Program-made: the position numbers and the translations under genes
Shown: in pieces, positions 31,364-40,262 of the stretch
Layout of the letters: the number at the start of each line of letters is the position of its first letter
How positions within the stretch are numbered: position 1 is the stretch's first letter
From: Stephanodiscus triporus
Taxonomy: Eukaryota; Bacillariophyta; Thalassiosirophyceae; Thalassiosirales; Thalassiosiraceae
Direction of reading: 5' to 3'
NCBI GenBank assembly: GCA_036939755.1
Contig: JALLAZ010000090.1
Location: 1-45,360, forward strand
Length of the DNA stretch: 45,360 bases
Notes under the pieces: model-generated
Told to the model about the DNA's origin: nothing
Databases searched by the model: none
Seen by the model: only the letters and a program-made list of their open reading frames with translations

Positions 31364-34300
31364 TCAAGCCCCCGTTGTCTCGCCACCTGTCTGACTTTGC
31401 TCAACTAATGCGCGAGCTTTCCTGTTTTCAACTCTAATCAACCCGTCTAAAGTGATGATTTGATCGGCGAAGCTGTTGACGTACCCCTCGAGAACCACCC
31501 GATCTTCCTCCCCAACCTTCGATTCCATGAGCAGTGTTTCGGCTAACAGCCCAGCCGAACGGAAGCACGACCTCGCCTCATCGTAGTGACCAAGAATTTG
31601 TTTGACTGCTCCCTCCCGACCGCATTTCAGAGAATGATTGTAAATCAGTTCCTCCACCAAAACTGATGTCTCACCATCTTCTATGCGAGTAGGATTGGCT
31701 TTCTGCAACTTTGATATTTGATCATTTGCAGCATCGGCTCTTTCCAAGACAGCAGAAAACTGCCCTTTCAGCCACTCTAGACTCGAGGTACAGCGATGTT
31801 TCAATGGCGTGTACGGATTCTTGTCACTAGGAGAGAGGTTTCCGGTTAGTAATACATCTTCAAATTCTTTTGTAACTTTTTGGGCCGCACAGATGGATCC
31901 TTTCATCATGGTCAATGCCTTGAAATAGCACTTAAGCGCCTCACGAAAATGCATTTGAATAATTGACGATGTTATCTCTTCTCCCTGTTTCTCATTTTCT
32001 GAACTCTTGACAATGTTAGAACCCGACATGTTCTCATTAGAGCCGGAAGATGTCGTCATGGCAAATGGCAACTCCTCCTCATCCTCGTCATCTTTGTCAT
32101 CCGCAGCTAATTTCCCAGACGAAAGCCTTTTTGCGTCATTTAAAGCTGGTGTGTCAGTACTCTTCTCGTCATCCACACCCTCCATGGGTGTGCCTGTAGA
32201 CATAGATGATAACTGACTCTCCTCCCTTAGAGTAACCAAAAGCCCCATTCCCAAGTAGGCTCTTACGTCCCCCAAATGGGCAACAGTGATAGCCCTACGT
32301 CCGATGTCTTCTGATGCTGCCAGCATGCGGACAAGGACATCGATGTGAGCCAAACATCCACCACTACGAAGAGCATCCCGTGGAGACAAGTCGAATCTCC
32401 CTCCACCCGATGCAAAGGGAGGTGTCAGTGACGGAGAACCCGTCATCATTTTTCCAAAAAGCGCCCTTCCTGTCCCTGGACTGGTAGCAAGCATTCCCAT
32501 ATTATTTCTCGCATCAAGGATGGTGACCCTTCCAGAAGGACTATGCGGAGAACCCGAACGCGAGTGTCCAGTCCCTCCAGTTGAAAAAGAAGGGGAGTTT
32601 CTGCCACTACCTGGCTTGCTCCTACAACCGCTGTGTTCGACCATGACAAAGCCAGAATCAGACGACTGATCTTCATGGATTGAAACCTTGGGACTTGAGT
32701 TCCTTCTGTTTGCGACTTGATTGGAGACCACCTGCTCGAGGACTGTCGGGAATGTTCCATCTCTCTGATTAATAACCTGATACTTCCCAGGTCTCGCGGG
32801 TAGGACCACACCTGGGATGGGAACAGCATTGTTATCACTGGGTGATCCTCCGAGCAAGAATAGAGTAGGAACAGGGAGAGTGGCTGGAGTAGCAGAGGGA
32901 GACATATTAGGGCTCCCAAGAAGTGGTGCAAAGACTGATGGCCTAGCACCATATTGCCTTCCAGGTCCTTGAAGCCCATGTGGTAGAGCTGGAGGTGGCT
33001 GCGGCGCAGATAGTGGATTGAAGGGGGGCGTGACAACCCCCGGTTTATTCATGTAATCAGGTCTGACTTGTACCATTGCATTCATGGTATTTGACTGAGA
33101 TGAAGACATGTTTGAAACATAGTTTGCACCTGAGTTTGACTGACGAACTTGTAATTGCTGATGATTAAATGTTCCGAGTGTGGAAGCAGTGGCGGAACTT
33201 GCGCTCCCATGGCCAGCTCCTTGATGATATGATTCTCCACCTTCATTCTCTGAAATGGCACACAGATTCATTTGGGCACAGACATCCCTGTCAACTATTT
33301 TGTGACCGCCAGAACCTGACTGAAGTGATGACATTCTTTCGGAATATGAACTCTTCTGAACACCAGTAGACGTAACGCCTGGAGCACCATTGCACCCGAG
33401 TGCCACCAGCGCTTCACATGCCTCAAAAAAGGAATTGAAACACGCCCGATTGTGCGGTTTTCGATCCAACAGCAACTTTAACAAATGAACGAACTCTCTT
33501 GATATGCGGACGTTTGCCGGCAAACGAACAGCTTTTGTTTTTATATTTCTCAGCAAGTCCATGTGATTCTCTCCGTGGAATGGTGTCGCCCCGGCAATCA
33601 TCTCAAATAAAACTGCTCCAACGGACCACAGATCTGCTTTGGCATCATACTTTTCGCCCGACTGCGCAGAGTGGAATTCAAAACGACAAATTATAATGAA
33701 TGAGAATGAAACAGATGCAGACTTTCAGATAAATCATCCACGACACTCACCAATATTTCAGGAGCCATGTACAGAGGACTACCGCACATGGTTTCTGCCA
33801 AATCAACTCCGGACAAATGCCTTGCAAAACCAAAGTCAGCTATCTTGAGCATGAACCTATCCCCAGGCATAACACGTAACGCGCGTTTGGCATCCTCCCT
33901 TGGCGGATTTTCGGTTTCTTCTTCTGCAGGCAAAGGTCCTGTCAACAATAAATTCTGTGGCTTGATATCTCTGTGCACCAGCTCTTTCCCCCACAAAAAT
34001 CCCAATCCTGCGGCCAAATCTCTGACTAATCGTCTACACAATCGTTCGGATAGTCGTCCATTTTGACGTGTGCGAATCAGCCTTTGAAGGTCCCCACCCC
34101 CACAATATTCAAGCACTAGATAAAAATGCCTGTCCGTCTTTTGTACTTGATGAAGACACACAATGTTGGGGTGTCGATATGTTCGCAAGATGGCTATCTC
34201 CATATCAAGATTTTCTAGGACTTTCTTTGTGAGTTTTTTGGAAGAGCGAGATATTGCCTTGATGGCAACTACTCCTATCGAATTTGACGGTGGCGGTGAC

Positions 34301-34476
34301 AACGATCCCCTATTGATAGCCTCCTGGTACTCGGCTAATATAATGCCTTTGTAAACAGTTGCGAATGAGCCTGATCCCAATCGCTCTGTCAAAACATATC
34401 CTGCGGCAACTTTGACGTTGCTATTTGGAGTGCCCTCTGTGCACGTTGTGGCGGATTGGTCCATTATCTGATTCAT
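31364..34476 (-). CDS. ATG1/ULK-like serine/threonine kinase
   Basis: Two exons, 34476-33751 and 33661-31364, 1007 residues; the 89-nt intron runs GTGAGT to GCGCAG inside the kinase domain (MAPEIL/SGEKYDAKADLWSVG). Kinase elements: Gly loop LGSGSFATVYKG, VAIK lysine, LVLEYCGGGDLQRLI, HRDIKPQNLLL, DFGFA, MAPE. HRDIKPQNLLL together with GGGDLQ is typical of ATG1/ULK, the kinase that starts autophagy downstream of TOR. A long Ser/Pro/Gly-rich linker follows. Then come two helical regions (REALKCYFKALTMMKGSICAAQ and YDEARSCFRSAGLLAETLLM) that resemble the MIT-like C-terminal domain which binds ATG13. The linker carries many Ser-Pro sites, as expected for phospho-regulation. Other kinase families (for example ULK3/fused) remain possible. 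Confidence 0.82.
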
Positions 34477-35158
34477 GGGTGACTGTCGTTGTGTTTGATG
34501 TAGTCTGTAGCGTCCGACTCAAGCCCCCGAATGTTAAGAATATATGGATGAATTCAGCTCGCCGACGATTTCCCTACAATTCAGAATAAAAAAACTCGAC
34601 TTCGTTGGATGTTCAACTTCGGCTTTCATGTGAACGTTCTGTCGTGGGTCGTATGTATGGTGGTCGATGACTCCAGGACTCCACGGCAAGTTCGAAGAAG
34701 TATGCCGACGCCCATAAAGTTCGTTCTCCTTCCTTGCCACAAAATATACTCTCTATTGCTTCATGGTTTTAGCCACCGCTATCGCAATTTAGTTGATGCT
34801 TCCTACTCTGTTCTTTCCTAAAAACTCCGCGGCTCGTTTTTCTCCGCTGATTCTCACTGACGCCCGCCCCAGAACTTTTGACACGCGCCGCCTATCCTCT
34901 ATCGTATGGTACGATACTACTCAACAGCTCATTTTTTTTCTGCCGCCAGCTACGATGGTACCACTTAGCGAGCTGAACAAGTTCGGCAGAATTTTTGTAA
35001 TGTTCTCTACCGTACGTACTCGCTAAAGACATCGCTCGCTAACAAATCGCCTACCATCGTCCGCCTTCACCCCCTCTCATCCACACTCCAATTCACATCA
35101 CATCATCCACTGATCACTGTCTGTCAAGTAGAAAGAGAGAGGTGGGCATTAAGCAAAA
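34477..35158. promoter_or_regulatory. Bidirectional promoter region, ATG1-like kinase and thiolase
   Basis: These 682 bp hold the shared upstream region. ATCGTA-TGG-TACGAT is a perfect palindrome at 34901-34915. TACGATGGTACC is at 34951-34962 and CCGTACGTAC near 35013. Short reading frames here have no motif and I do not call genes. Confidence 0.45.
34901..34918. promoter_or_regulatory. Palindromic ATCGTA-TGG-TACGAT site
   Basis: Six-base arms and a 3-base centre, followed by ACT so that TACGATACT equals the site at 30032. It lies about 240 bp upstream of the thiolase ATG and 425 bp upstream of the kinase ATG. The function is inferred. Confidence 0.35.
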
Positions 35159-36373
35159 ATGAACAAGGCCGTCATCGTCAGCTACGCGCGCACTCCCATC
35201 GGCAAGTTCCGTGGAAGTCTTTCGCATCTCACCGCCCCCCAATTGGGCGCCGCCGCGATCCGTGGTGCGCTGTCCCGCCTCGACGACGACAACGTCTCGA
35301 CGACGATCGCGGAGGCCTACTTCGGAAACGTCCTCTCGGCGGGGATCGGCCAGGCGCCGTGTCGACAGGCGGTTCTGGGCGCAGGCCTTCAGGAGTCGAT
35401 CATATGCAATACGATCAACAAGGTCTGCGCGTCGGGGATGAAGTCCATCATGCTCGCATCCCAAGCCATCGAGTGCTATGCGCATGGCAGCAATAGGCCA
35501 TTCGCCATGCTGGCGGGAGGGATGGAATCCATGTCAAATACACCCCATTATTTGCCTTCGTCTAGATCTGGTATAACCCTCGGTAATGCGCAACTGCTAG
35601 ATGGAATCATCCACGATGGTCTCTGGGATCCTTACAACCAAGTTCACATGGGGTCGTGTGCTGAGAAGTGTGCAACCGAATACAATATTTCACGGGAAGA
35701 TCAGGACGGATTCGCCATAGAGAGTTACAATCGGGCACGTGAGGCCATTAAGTCGGGCATATTCGATGACGAGATCGTTGCTGTGGAAGGGTCAAAGAAG
35801 CGTGGCAGAGTAAACGAGCCATCCGATATGATTGCCCTCGACGAAGAGCCGGATTCCGTGAATCTCGATAAACTCCCTTCATTGCGAGCTGCGTTTGAGA
35901 AGGAGGGCACGGTAACTGCTGGAAATGCCTCCTCTATCAACGACGGGGCATCTGCGCTCATTATGATGAATGAAATTCATGCAATTGCCATGGGGCTCAA
36001 ACCCCTTGCTCGCGTTCGTGGCTATGGGGACGCAGAAGGACAACCGATTCGATTTACCACGGCCCCATCCAATGCTGTACCGATTGCCGTTGAGCGTGCG
36101 GGAATGGTAATGCAAGATGTGGAGTACCACGAAATTAACGAGGCCTTTAGCGTCGTGGCATTGGCGAATATGCTCATATTGAAGTTGGATGCGACCAGAG
36201 TAAACGTCTTCGGCGGGGCCGTTGCTCTAGGTCACCCAATAGGCATGAGTGGAGCTAGGATCGTTGGGAGTTTGTATCAAGTTTTGAAGAGAAGAGACGC
36301 AACAATTGGTTGCGCAAGCATCTGTAATGGCGGTGGTGGGGCATCAGCAATTGTGATAGAGAGACTGAACTGA
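35159..36373 (+). CDS. Acetyl-CoA C-acetyltransferase (thiolase)
   Basis: Single exon, 404 residues, full length for a biosynthetic thiolase. Active-site Cys90 sits in INKVCASGMKS, which forms the acyl-enzyme. NEAFSVV, GHPIGMSGAR (catalytic His about 359) and CNGGGGAS (second Cys about 389) are all intact. The start MNKAVIVSYARTPIG has no targeting extension, and there is no C-terminal SKL, so the enzyme is probably cytosolic. Condensing two acetyl-CoA to acetoacetyl-CoA is the first step of the mevalonate route to sterols. Degradative 3-ketoacyl-CoA thiolase is less likely. The first ~300 bases are markedly more GC-rich than the rest. Divergent from the kinase gene, and 107 bp from the convergent membrane-protein gene. 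Confidence 0.93.
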   Translation: MNKAVIVSYARTPIGKFRGSLSHLTAPQLGAAAIRGALSRLDDDNVSTTIAEAYFGNVLSAGIGQAPCRQAVLGAGLQESIICNTINKVCASGMKSIMLASQAIECYAHGSNRPFAMLAGGMESMSNTPHYLPSSRSGITLGNAQLLDGIIHDGLWDPYNQVHMGSCAEKCATEYNISREDQDGFAIESYNRAREAIKSGIFDDEIVAVEGSKKRGRVNEPSDMIALDEEPDSVNLDKLPSLRAAFEKEGTVTAGNASSINDGASALIMMNEIHAIAMGLKPLARVRGYGDAEGQPIRFTTAPSNAVPIAVERAGMVMQDVEYHEINEAFSVVALANMLILKLDATRVNVFGGAVALGHPIGMSGARIVGSLYQVLKRRDATIGCASICNGGGGASAIVIERLN

Positions 36374-36480
36374 TAGAGTTCCCTACCCATTAATGACACA
36401 TTACTGCACATGAACATTGGTTCTGCAACTTATGCCATCAGCGAAGATGATATTTAATGTAACCAAATTACGACGAACCT

Positions 36481-38952
36481 TCAATTATAATCAAGTGGTG
36501 GCACAATTGTAAAATCAGTGCAACCACCTTCTTCCTCGCTCATTACGTAAGTCCCTCGATGGGCACCATTAGGTCCAAATGCCCGAAACACGTCGCCTGC
36601 TTTCGCAATAATTACTACCGAGTCAGAGTGCCCCACAGTCCAAACTGGATATCCATCATTTTCGCCTGGAATTTCCCATTTCGTGGTGCTGTAATTGTCA
36701 CGGACCTGGGAAATATGGACTTCGTCCAACATCACATTATGAAATACCCCTGCCACCTCCTTCTCGCCTTCCATACCAAGCCGATGATTTTCTGGTAAGT
36801 CAATTTCTGACAGTAGAGCTCTAACTGCAGCTCCAATTTCTGCCATCCGTCGCTCCGAGAGGAAATTAGCCAGTCCAGATACTGATTCGGGTGCATCATC
36901 AGCTAAATGCTCAGCTTTGTACACGTGAGGAAGGACACACACCTTGTGTCGAACAAGGTAGGAGAGGACCAGTTTTGGAACTGTGTAGTATTGACCTTCA
37001 CCCTTATGGCTCAATGTGCCTTTGCCGCCGCTTTGTGCACTTTCCAGATGGGCCCGGTACAACACCCCTCCCAAGTTTTGAAGCAGGGCATATGCGTTTG
37101 GAGAAACACGTTTTCTTTCCAGGATGGTTCCAACGGCGTTGCTTGCGAGGAATGTAATATTATTTTCTTTTAGTACCCTGGCAATATGTTCGTCATTCTG
37201 AATATGTTGGCGCCCATGGCGTCGACCATAAATATCCAAGGCTTGCATAACATTTCCTCTATACAACTGGGGTTTGATTTTGCAGTTATCCAACAGATAT
37301 TGAATGTCATCTGCGCCAACTCCTTCCAGACCTATGCCGTGTATTATGTTCCCAGAATATAATCTTTCAAGAAGAGCATACGTGCCAAGGAATGATTCCA
37401 GCAATTCTTTGTTAGTCTTCTTGTCAAATGAGCAGGGTGCTATATTTTGATGTTCGTCATGGCACTGACTCAGCCGCACGAGGAGATGCAAACGAACATC
37501 CACATGATGATCCACCGCATTTGGGGATGGTTTTATATTCCATTCTGAAAGGTCAGTGTTGAACACATCCGTTGGAAATGGAGGAACGATGCCATCCAGC
37601 TCGGCCACAAAATCTCGTAACGCTGCAATGGAATTTTCGGCGCCAAGGTCATTACCAGATAACCCAACGAGGACGTGCACTTCCAATCGATTTTCATAAT
37701 CATATGGAGCGCCAATGTCAGTTGAACCCGATAACATGCCAGGAAGGAATCCATTTGCTGATTTGATATGTTCCTTTCCAAAAAAGTTGATTGACCGACC
37801 AACAAGTGCCACCACAGTTTTTTCCATGGCAGATTCTATTTTCTCCTCTTCGCTGTCTTGTAAGTTCCCATCATCAAGTTCCAGCTTACTCTCATCATGA
37901 ATCACAGCATCGATCATAGCAATGCCACCACCGCCCAAAGTTTCGGAAGATGCATACTGCAGCAAAGTAGACACAATAATTGGTATCTGCTTGTGCTCGA
38001 CACTGTGAGAGGATACTCCGAAGCCAACATACGGCAGTAGCCTTCCGTTGGATAGGGTGGTAACTGGAAAGATAGAAAATAAAGCATGACTATTTTCCCC
38101 TTCACTTTGACGATGTTCTAGTGATGTGCGTTCCTGCTTCGACTGCCGGTAGCTTTTCTCCTCACGAGTCATTTCTTTTGTAAACCCCCATGGACTTTCT
38201 ACGATCCCCATCATTGGATGAATATCACGACGGTGGTCATGATGGTGAAAATTTTTGTGATGCCTTTGTATATGCTCAATCGATTTCAAACGTTGGAGTG
38301 CCCACAAAATCAGCACAACTGCAGCTATAGCAAACACTGCGCCAAATACTTTCTTTACCAGTTGACGTTTTCGTTGGGTGTTGCGATTATTCAGATACCA
38401 TGCACTCGGCTGGTAAAGATGGTTTTTTTGTGAATAGTTAGAGGAGGGAGGGTATTGTAATGCAGAGTATGCGTTGCTGTAACTATCTCTACTATTCGTT
38501 TTTTTTGCGGCCGCAGTCACGTCGTCGTAGCCCTGAGGTATGAGTGGATTTGCAGCCGCAGAATTTGAATCTGATTGTTGTGGATTGCGCTTAATTCTTT
38601 GATAGACTGCCGATGCTGTAGAAGGAGGCGGAGGGATCGTAACTGCTGGGACTGGGGGTGACGCGAATGTTTCCAGATCCTCAATAACATGTTCACCTGC
38701 CTTCATCTCAACGGTGGGAGCATCAGCACTAACTTTGGACGAAGCTTCGCGGCCGGTGACATTTCGAAATGCCGGCGAAGTGAATATTTTGGGGGGCGGG
38801 GGTAACTTAAACGATGCCGTCGGAGGGCGTTTGAATTTCGGCTTATCCTTGCCATTGACATCAGCTTCTCCAGGATTGCTCGTTCCTACTACATTGTCGA
38901 TGGAGGCATGGGAATCCATGCGATGGGAGGGAGCGTTGGGGCGGGCCCTCAT
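36481..38952 (-). CDS. Type II membrane protein with a divergent aldo-keto-reductase-like domain
   Basis: Single exon, 823 residues. The first ~195 residues are Pro/Ser-rich and probably cytosolic. One helix follows at about 202-219 (VFGAVFAIAAVVLILWAL), preceded by KRKRQLVKK, so the rest should be lumenal. Residues 231-245 are His-rich (HHKNFHHHDHRRDIH). A lumenal domain resembles aldo-keto reductases: LSNGRLLPYVGFGV (first strand), AMIDAVIHDE (site of the catalytic Asp), and LLERLYSGNIIHGIGLEGV followed by DIQYLLDNCKIKPQLYRGN. The position of the catalytic Tyr reads H, and I cannot place the Lys, so the enzyme is probably inactive or altered. The last 120 residues (HISQVRDNYSTTKWEIPGE, VWTVGHSDSVVIIAKAGDV) are a further domain I do not recognise. 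Convergent with thiolase, divergent from the macro-domain gene. Confidence 0.7.
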   Translation of the reverse strand: MRARPNAPSHRMDSHASIDNVVGTSNPGEADVNGKDKPKFKRPPTASFKLPPPPKIFTSPAFRNVTGREASSKVSADAPTVEMKAGEHVIEDLETFASPPVPAVTIPPPPSTASAVYQRIKRNPQQSDSNSAAANPLIPQGYDDVTAAAKKTNSRDSYSNAYSALQYPPSSNYSQKNHLYQPSAWYLNNRNTQRKRQLVKKVFGAVFAIAAVVLILWALQRLKSIEHIQRHHKNFHHHDHRRDIHPMMGIVESPWGFTKEMTREEKSYRQSKQERTSLEHRQSEGENSHALFSIFPVTTLSNGRLLPYVGFGVSSHSVEHKQIPIIVSTLLQYASSETLGGGGIAMIDAVIHDESKLELDDGNLQDSEEEKIESAMEKTVVALVGRSINFFGKEHIKSANGFLPGMLSGSTDIGAPYDYENRLEVHVLVGLSGNDLGAENSIAALRDFVAELDGIVPPFPTDVFNTDLSEWNIKPSPNAVDHHVDVRLHLLVRLSQCHDEHQNIAPCSFDKKTNKELLESFLGTYALLERLYSGNIIHGIGLEGVGADDIQYLLDNCKIKPQLYRGNVMQALDIYGRRHGRQHIQNDEHIARVLKENNITFLASNAVGTILERKRVSPNAYALLQNLGGVLYRAHLESAQSGGKGTLSHKGEGQYYTVPKLVLSYLVRHKVCVLPHVYKAEHLADDAPESVSGLANFLSERRMAEIGAAVRALLSEIDLPENHRLGMEGEKEVAGVFHNVMLDEVHISQVRDNYSTTKWEIPGENDGYPVWTVGHSDSVVIIAKAGDVFRAFGPNGAHRGTYVMSEEEGGCTDFTIVPPLDYN

Positions 38953-39399
38953 GGTTGTGTTTGAGCTGACACTTCTCTATCATCTAATAAACGCAAGGCC
39001 TCACTTTCGGGCTGTCTGTGTGTCGTGTCGGGGGCGTGCTCCTCGTGTCGCTCGGACGGTGGCAGGGCGGTGGAGATAAATAAATAAATACTGAGGCGAC
39101 TGCGGGCGAGCGAGCGGCGGTTGGTGCGCGGAGGCGACGTGCGGCGGACGATGGCGGGGGCGCTGGCAACGGATGATGGGAGATGGGAAAGGCAATCGCG
39201 GCGGACAGCAGCGGCGTTTGCGCAAAGGCGATGTCGTCCTCGGAGTTAGGGGGGCGGGGAGGGAAATCGTAACATGTTTGGTCCCTCGAGCAGTCCTGAG
39301 AATCAGTTCGTACGTGAATATCTACGTAACACTAGATGATATCCGATTCCTATGTAAGTTATTACCTAGAGTAGTTGCAAACAAAATTCACAGGCAACC
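38953..39399. promoter_or_regulatory. Bidirectional promoter region, AKR-like and macro-domain genes
   Basis: These 447 bp are the shared upstream region. The half from 38960 to 39270 is very GC-rich (for example GCGAGCGAGCGGCGG). The half near the macro-domain start is AT-rich and has TTCGTACGTGAATATCTACGTAAC. No gene is seen. Confidence 0.5.
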
Positions 39400-40062
39400 A
39401 TGACGACCGTGTGTGCATTCTCCAAAGTCGCAACTTACCGAATACCTTCCCAGCATCCATTCCACCTTATTGTCTCTCGTGGATCAGTGGTGGATTTCTC
39501 TCATCCTTCCAATCCAAAGTCGTCGGCAATTGTAAATGCCGCCAACGAAGGGTGCCTAGGCGGTGGCGGCGTAGATGGTGCAATTAGTGCGGCTGGCGGT
39601 CCGAGCCTTTTCGCGGATAGGCAAGCGTTGCCGATTATTGGGCCGGGCATAAGGTGCAGAACCGGTAGTGCAGTTCTTACCGGCCCAAATTCTTACGGAA
39701 AACTGCACACATCGTACATAATTCATGCCGTCGGACCGAATTATGCGCAATTCAAAAACTTGATCGAAGGGGATGAGCTCCTATCTTCGGCATACGCTTC
39801 AAGCCTGGCATGCGCGGAGAGTGCATATATAGAGGCAATTGCATTCAGCTTGATTTCTGCGGGTGTATTCCGTGGCTCGAGAAGCATGAAGGAAGTGTTG
39901 AAAATTGGAATGGATGCAATCTACAACTTTAATGGATATGCTGAGTTGCAGGAAGTTCACATGTTTGCATTCAGTGAAAAAGAGGTTGATGCATTAGTAG
40001 AAATTGCAGATGAACTGGGTTTGAGAAGTGGGGGTTCTAGTGGCACATGCAATTTAATTTGA
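39400..40062 (+). CDS. Macro-domain protein (ADP-ribose binding/hydrolysing)
   Basis: Single exon, 220 residues. Macro-domain features are complete: IVSRGSVVDFSHPSNPKSSA, the ribose loop IVNAANEGCLGGGGVDGAI with both Asn and Asp, TGPNSYGKLHTSYIIHAVGP, and the second loop LISAGVFRG. This matches the MacroD/ALC1-type group that removes mono-ADP-ribose from proteins or deacetylates O-acetyl-ADP-ribose. The protein ends in CNLI, a possible CaaX-type prenylation box, and has no other targeting signal. Its convergent neighbour also ends in a CaaX box, CAIM. ATG at 39400 is the first in frame. Divergent from the AKR-like protein gene. Fold confident, activity inferred. Confidence 0.85.
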   Translation: MTTVCAFSKVATYRIPSQHPFHLIVSRGSVVDFSHPSNPKSSAIVNAANEGCLGGGGVDGAISAAGGPSLFADRQALPIIGPGIRCRTGSAVLTGPNSYGKLHTSYIIHAVGPNYAQFKNLIEGDELLSSAYASSLACAESAYIEAIAFSLISAGVFRGSRSMKEVLKIGMDAIYNFNGYAELQEVHMFAFSEKEVDALVEIADELGLRSGGSSGTCNLI

Positions 40063-40262
40063 ATTGGGGTAAATAATAATGCATCCACGAACCAAAAGAG
40101 TAGTAATATATTTCAATGCATTAATCAATGAATTACGGTACACCACTTATTTTCCAGGCGTACTCCTGGGTTTGATGTAGGCTCGAAGCCTTTTAAAGTA
40201 TTATGTGCAACGCTGAAGAAGGTAATAAGGGATGTATCGGATATCGCTCCAACATGGATCTT

